A stretch of 9,552 nucleotides of DNA, taken from contig CAMWZE010000036.1 of assembly GCA_947178685.1 (NCBI GenBank), forward strand, positions 1 through 9,552. Reading direction: 5' to 3'. The first letter of the stretch is position 1. Every line of letters starts with the position of its first letter. A model generated the notes under the pieces. The model was given only the letters and a program-made list of their open reading frames with translations. It was not told where the DNA came from and did no database searches. This DNA comes from an uncultured Porphyromonadaceae bacterium (GTDB lineage Bacteria > Bacteroidota > Bacteroidia > Bacteroidales > Muribaculaceae). Below are positions 6,488 to 9,552 of this stretch, piece after piece. The translations under genes were made by a program, and so were the position numbers.

Positions 6488-7969
6488 ATGAAAAAATACA
6501 AGATATTCTCCGTATTGGCACTGTCTTTGGCAATGGTATCCTGCGACAATTTCGATTTGCCGAATCCTCCTGGTCAGACCAATACCGATCCCGATGGCTA
6601 TTTCGAGAACTCGGGACTTGTGCTCAATTCTGTAAGCTCAGAGCTGAATCTTCCTCAAGCCAATGCTGATAACAAATATGTGACAGTGGCTAATATTGCC
6701 GAGCTTAAGGATTTCCCTGAGGCTTACACGCTTTCTATCGACATGGAGGTTGGCAATGATGCCGGTTTTTCCAAATCAATTACAGTTGGCACAGAGATTG
6801 AAGGTGATGCAGTGACGGTAAATCCCGATGTGATGAACGGTGCAATCCAGAGCACCATCACAAAAAAGCCGGGAACTTACGATGCCAATGTTCGCTTCAT
6901 AGCATATGCAGAAAGAGGAAACACCCGTATGCGTTTAGGTGGTGTTGATGCTTTCTACGGCACCGGTGTCCTTAAGACCGTTACCATGCCGGCCGACAAG
7001 GTTATTGAGGATTCCTATTATGTTGTGCCTTGCTCAGCCGACGGTACTCCCGATTTTGACGGAGCAATCGAGATGGGTAACACTGCTGGAGCAGGACATT
7101 CTGGTTATGATGCTCCTGAGTTTGCTCTCAAGGTGACATCTCCGGAGGAAGGCTACTACTTCAAGATTGCACCGGCTTCGGCAATGGTTGGTAAGGACGC
7201 GAGCCAGCTCTTCGGCTGTAATGCGGCTGAGGATGGACTTAGTGGTAAGTTGGCCACAGGATATGCAGTCGGCCATGTTACACTGACCGGTGACGTGCTT
7301 ATAACGGTGAACATGGAGCAGGATTCCTACACCGTGAACTATGCGTTCGAGGTGCTTTATCCCTACTCTGGAGCCACAAGTGCAGCTAAGCTGATGCTTC
7401 TTTACACTGACAATTACATTAACTATACCGGTGTGGCTGCAATCAATAATCAATGGTTCTTGGGCACCACTACAGATAAGAAAGAGGAACCGCTCTTCAA
7501 GATGGACACCACCGTTGAACCCACTGTTAGCGAAGATGGGTTTACACAGACAGGCAGTCTCTCTACTTCAAGCGCAACTCTTATCACGACTCCGGTATCA
7601 GGTAATCATCTCTATTGGGTGGATATTAATCTTGTGCAGCTCACTTACTCACTGACAACGATCAATACATTGTCAGTTATAGGTGCAGCGAACGACTGGA
7701 GCAACGATAATTCTGTAGATCTGACTCCTTCCAAGGATTTCAAGACCTGGACAGGAAAGGATGTGCATGTAGGACCTGAGTTCAAGATCAATGCCAACAA
7801 GGCATGGGATATTGACTTTGGCGGTGTGAAAGCACAGGACAATGATGGCCAGTATGTATATGAATTATCAATGAAGGGTGGTAATCTTGAAGTTCCGGAG
7901 GGTCACTATGATATGGAACTTAACTTTACTGTTAAGCCTTATGTGCTGACTCTTACTAAGAAGGATTGA
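6488..7969 (+). CDS. susF: SusF-like multi-module starch-binding outer-membrane lipoprotein
   Basis: This 493-residue lipoprotein has a type II signal peptide with lipobox MVSC (C19), followed by DNFDLPNPP. An N-terminal Ig-like region spans about 40-168. Three beta-sandwich modules appear to follow. The first, about 173-293, contains YYVVPCSADGTPDF and GYYFKIAPAS. The second, about 297-390, contains LMLLYTDNY and W323/W377. The third, about 392-490, is the clearest SusE/SusF-type module: SVIGAANDWSND (396-407), W421, EFKINANKAWDIDFGG (431-446). This order matches the Ig-plus-three-modules plan known for SusF. Modules one and two are diverged and their glucan contacts cannot be judged by eye. 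It is the last gene of the operon, separated from susE by 75 nt with a hairpin. An alternative name is a second SusE/SusF-family protein of unassigned ligand. Confidence 0.8.
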   Translation: MKKYKIFSVLALSLAMVSCDNFDLPNPPGQTNTDPDGYFENSGLVLNSVSSELNLPQANADNKYVTVANIAELKDFPEAYTLSIDMEVGNDAGFSKSITVGTEIEGDAVTVNPDVMNGAIQSTITKKPGTYDANVRFIAYAERGNTRMRLGGVDAFYGTGVLKTVTMPADKVIEDSYYVVPCSADGTPDFDGAIEMGNTAGAGHSGYDAPEFALKVTSPEEGYYFKIAPASAMVGKDASQLFGCNAAEDGLSGKLATGYAVGHVTLTGDVLITVNMEQDSYTVNYAFEVLYPYSGATSAAKLMLLYTDNYINYTGVAAINNQWFLGTTTDKKEEPLFKMDTTVEPTVSEDGFTQTGSLSTSSATLITTPVSGNHLYWVDINLVQLTYSLTTINTLSVIGAANDWSNDNSVDLTPSKDFKTWTGKDVHVGPEFKINANKAWDIDFGGVKAQDNDGQYVYELSMKGGNLEVPEGHYDMELNFTVKPYVLTLTKKD

Positions 7970-7996
7970 AATTATATATTCACATCCAGATAAATG

Positions 7997-8036
7997 AGAA
8001 ATCCCGGAAAGGGCCAGAGCCATTTCCGGGATTTCT
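7997..8036 (+). terminator. Terminator hairpin closing the sus operon
   Basis: AGAAATCCCGGAAA (7997-8010) pairs perfectly with TTTCCGGGATTTCT (8023-8036), 14 bp. After a G-A mismatch, GGC (8012-8014) pairs with GCC (8019-8021) around a CAGA loop. It lies 28 nt after the susF stop. Only a short T-rich end (ATTTCTTATG) is present, but the stem is strong and a separate promoter follows. Confidence 0.82.
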
Positions 8037-8068
8037 TATGTATGACGTAAATATGCACGATTAAAAAA

Positions 8069-8082
8069 TGATATGTATATCA
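8069..8082. promoter_or_regulatory. Inverted repeat upstream of the 8236 gene promoter
   Basis: TGATAT-GT-ATATCA has 6-bp arms around a GT centre. It lies about 55-70 bp upstream of the expected transcription start. It has the same 6-2-6 geometry as the repeat at 137-150, although the arm sequences differ. The surrounding DNA is very AT-rich, which makes a chance palindrome likely. Confidence 0.25.
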
Positions 8083-8100
8083 AAAAAATATCTTAAATAT

Positions 8101-8131
8101 TTTGTAAGAATAATAAATGTTGTTAACTTTG
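8101..8131 (+). promoter_or_regulatory. Bacteroidetes-type promoter of the secreted binding-protein gene
   Basis: TTTG at 8101-8104 is followed after 19 bp by TAACTTTG at 8124-8131. This is an exact fit to the TTTG-N19-TAnnTTTG pattern of the Bacteroidetes primary sigma factor. Transcription would start near 8136, leaving a leader of about 100 nt, AT-rich and without Shine-Dalgarno. Unlike the sus promoter it has both elements, so it may be expressed more constitutively. Confidence 0.75.
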
Positions 8132-8235
8132 CAAAAATAAGGAAAAACCTCTGTTTTGAAAAACTCAGATTAGAAAATTGCTTAACTGCATTATAAATAA
8201 ATTCTAAACAATAACTAACTTAAGTAAGCTTCATT

Positions 8236-9435
8236 ATGAAGAAATTTTACACATTCGCGGCTGCAGCCATGATGGCACTCGCAGCAAACGCACAGAACGG
8301 CGCTCCTCTTTATGCCACAGGTGATGGTGATTTCGCAGGTGGTACTTGGGCACCTGAGACATCGAGTGAATTTGCATATGTCGACGGCCAGTATGTGCTT
8401 GAAGTGGCAAATCTTTCTCAGTTCAAAATATCCACAATTCTTGGAGGCTGGGATGAGTTTAACGGTGGCGCTCTCACCTGCGATTATGGTTCAGAGCCCG
8501 GAATAGCAGTTGCTCTCGAACCCGGAGATGCCAATATCCTGACTCCCTGGAAAGGTGATTATACTATCACAGTGGCCGGTGACCTCTCAACTGTAACTCT
8601 TACTACAGAAACTCCTGCACCTACCGGTCCGAGAATCATCTATGTGCGTGGTGATATGAACGGTTGGGAGCCGGAAGAGGCATGGGCATTCACTCAGAAG
8701 GGCGAAAATCTCTATCAGCTTGTTCTTGGTGAGGACCAGGCTATTGTAGCTGGTGAGGCGTTCAAAGTTGCTGATGCTGACTGGTCGGTTATCAATATCG
8801 GCGGCGATGGTGAGAATCCTCTTCTTCCTGACACAGATTGCGAGGTGTTTAATGGTGGTAATCCCGCTAATATGACCCTCACTGAGAATTGCACCGGTGT
8901 TCTTTGGGTTATTCTTGATTATGATGGAGCCAACTACTTCTGGTATAGCAATGACAAAGAGGCTATGCCTGATTGGGCAGAGGAGAATATGACTCCTGCT
9001 GACTCTTGGGGTGTGATCGGCGGCTTCAACAATTGGTCGGACGACGTCAAGATGACAGAGAAAGAGGCTGGCGTATGGACAGTGACTATGGACCAGCTCG
9101 AAGGTGAATTCAAGTTCCGTATGAATGGATCATGGGATGTTAACTATGGCACAGCTTCCGAGTCTGGCGTTATCACAGGCAACGGCGAATATGGCATAGC
9201 TGCCGGTGGTAATAATTTCAGTATTGCTGCTGTTGAAAAGGTCACTCTTACACTTAATACTAACAATGGTATATTGATTGTTGAGACAGAGAGCCTCTCC
9301 GGAGTTGGTGCAGTGGAGGTGAATGCTGCTCCTGCAAGATACTTCAATCTTCAGGGTGTAGAGGTAACCAATCCTTCTAACGGTATCTATATTGTGGTTA
9401 AGGGCAATCAGGTATCCAAAACAGTTGTGAAGTAA
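8236..9435 (+). CDS. Secreted multi-module SusE/SusF-type carbohydrate-binding protein with T9SS-like C-terminal tail
   Basis: This 399-residue protein has a signal peptidase I leader (1-20, ending ANAQ) and no lipobox. Three modules follow. Module 1, about 24-125, has LYATGDGDF, QFKIS (62-66), W72 and W105. Module 2, about 132-238, has IIYVRGDMNGW (134-144), AFKVADADW (175-183) and YFWYS. Module 3, about 257-350, has WGVIGGFNNWSDD (258-270), W281, EFKFRMNGSWDVNYG (291-305). Module 3 closely resembles the last module of the susF-like product. No catalytic domain is seen. The last 40 residues form a sorting-like tail. The gene has its own promoter and terminator, so it is a single-gene unit next to the operon. 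A role in capturing alpha-glucan at or beyond the cell surface is inferred. It could instead bind another glycan or serve as a secreted partner of an enzyme encoded elsewhere. Confidence 0.85.
   Translation: MKKFYTFAAAAMMALAANAQNGAPLYATGDGDFAGGTWAPETSSEFAYVDGQYVLEVANLSQFKISTILGGWDEFNGGALTCDYGSEPGIAVALEPGDANILTPWKGDYTITVAGDLSTVTLTTETPAPTGPRIIYVRGDMNGWEPEEAWAFTQKGENLYQLVLGEDQAIVAGEAFKVADADWSVINIGGDGENPLLPDTDCEVFNGGNPANMTLTENCTGVLWVILDYDGANYFWYSNDKEAMPDWAEENMTPADSWGVIGGFNNWSDDVKMTEKEAGVWTVTMDQLEGEFKFRMNGSWDVNYGTASESGVITGNGEYGIAAGGNNFSIAAVEKVTLTLNTNNGILIVETESLSGVGAVEVNAAPARYFNLQGVEVTNPSNGIYIVVKGNQVSKTVVK
9301..9432 (+). other. T9SS type A-like C-terminal sorting domain (coding segment)
   Basis: Residues about 356-399 of the protein starting at 8236 contain RYFNLQGVEV (368-377), then NPSNGIYIVVKGN (379-391), and end in KTVVK. 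This pattern (Y-F/D-LQG, GIYIV, basic end) is that of Por secretion-system tails and related tails common in Bacteroidales. In T9SS users such a tail directs passage across the outer membrane. Whether this organism has a functional T9SS cannot be seen here. Confidence 0.6.
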
Positions 9436-9471
9436 TCTTCCTCAAACGAAATAATAAATCACAAAATAATT

Positions 9472-9507
9472 CAGAGGGTCGGTTCCTATTTAGGAATCGA
9501 CCCTCTG
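9472..9507 (+). terminator. Terminator hairpin after the secreted binding-protein gene
   Basis: CAGAGGGTCG (9472-9481) pairs with CGACCCTCTG (9498-9507). A G-T wobble follows, then TTCCT (9483-9487) pairs with AGGAA (9492-9496) around an ATTT loop. It starts 36 nt after the stop codon. No long T-run follows (TTCGTCAG). Nothing further is recognisable from 9508 to the window end. Confidence 0.8.
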
Positions 9508-9552
9508 TTCGTCAGTGAGATATACACGGAGATAGGGTGTGGTGATTTATTA

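Noticed and set aside
7034..7453. 139-codon antisense open frame within the susF-like gene
   Set aside because: It is opposite a well-supported lipoprotein gene, has no recognisable motif and no promoter of its own, and is typical of chance antisense frames.
8218..8225. ACTTAAGT palindrome before the 8236 gene
   Set aside because: It is only 8 bp in an AT-rich leader; chance is the simplest explanation.
1..9552. CRISPR arrays, tRNA or rRNA genes, insertion sequences
   Set aside because: No regularly spaced repeats with spacers, no cloverleaf-like segment, no transposase motifs and no terminal inverted repeats were seen.

Overview
The window looks like a gut-type Bacteroidales chromosome. 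Evidence is the SusC/SusD pair, three lipoproteins with Bacteroidetes lipoboxes, no Shine-Dalgarno sequences before starts, and promoter elements of the Bacteroidetes type (TTTG...TAnnTTTG). The style of the SusE/SusF-like proteins and of the last protein's C-terminal tail suggests Muribaculaceae (S24-7), but that family call is recognition from memory and was not tested.

Layout, all on the + strand: (1) 1-331, a regulatory region with phased A-tracts, a TAnnTTTG promoter element at 55-62 and a leader of roughly 260 nt carrying inverted and direct repeats and small hairpins; (2) a four-gene starch-utilisation-type operon, susC (332-3466), susD (3497-5371), susE-like (5393-6412) and susF-like (6488-7969), with gaps of 30, 21 and 75 nt and a strong hairpin in the last gap; (3) a terminator hairpin at 7997-8036; (4) an independent promoter (8101-8131); (5) a 399-residue secreted protein (8236-9435) with SusE/SusF-type carbohydrate-binding modules and a T9SS-like C-terminal tail; (6) a closing terminator at 9472-9507.

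How they would work together: the surface lipoproteins SusD, SusE and SusF bind alpha-glucan (starch-like) chains. SusD forms the lid of the SusC TonB-dependent barrel, which imports oligosaccharides into the periplasm. The fifth protein carries a module resembling the C-terminal module of the SusF-like protein. It has a signal peptidase I leader and a sorting-like tail instead of a lipid anchor, so it may be a second starch-binding component delivered by another export route. No glycoside hydrolase (SusA, SusB or SusG type) and no regulator (SusR, hybrid two-component or ECF sigma) lies in the window; if the system degrades starch, those genes are elsewhere.

The core operon is a known system type. 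The less ordinary parts are the separately transcribed non-lipoprotein binding protein, the complex susC leader, and the intercistronic hairpin before susF.
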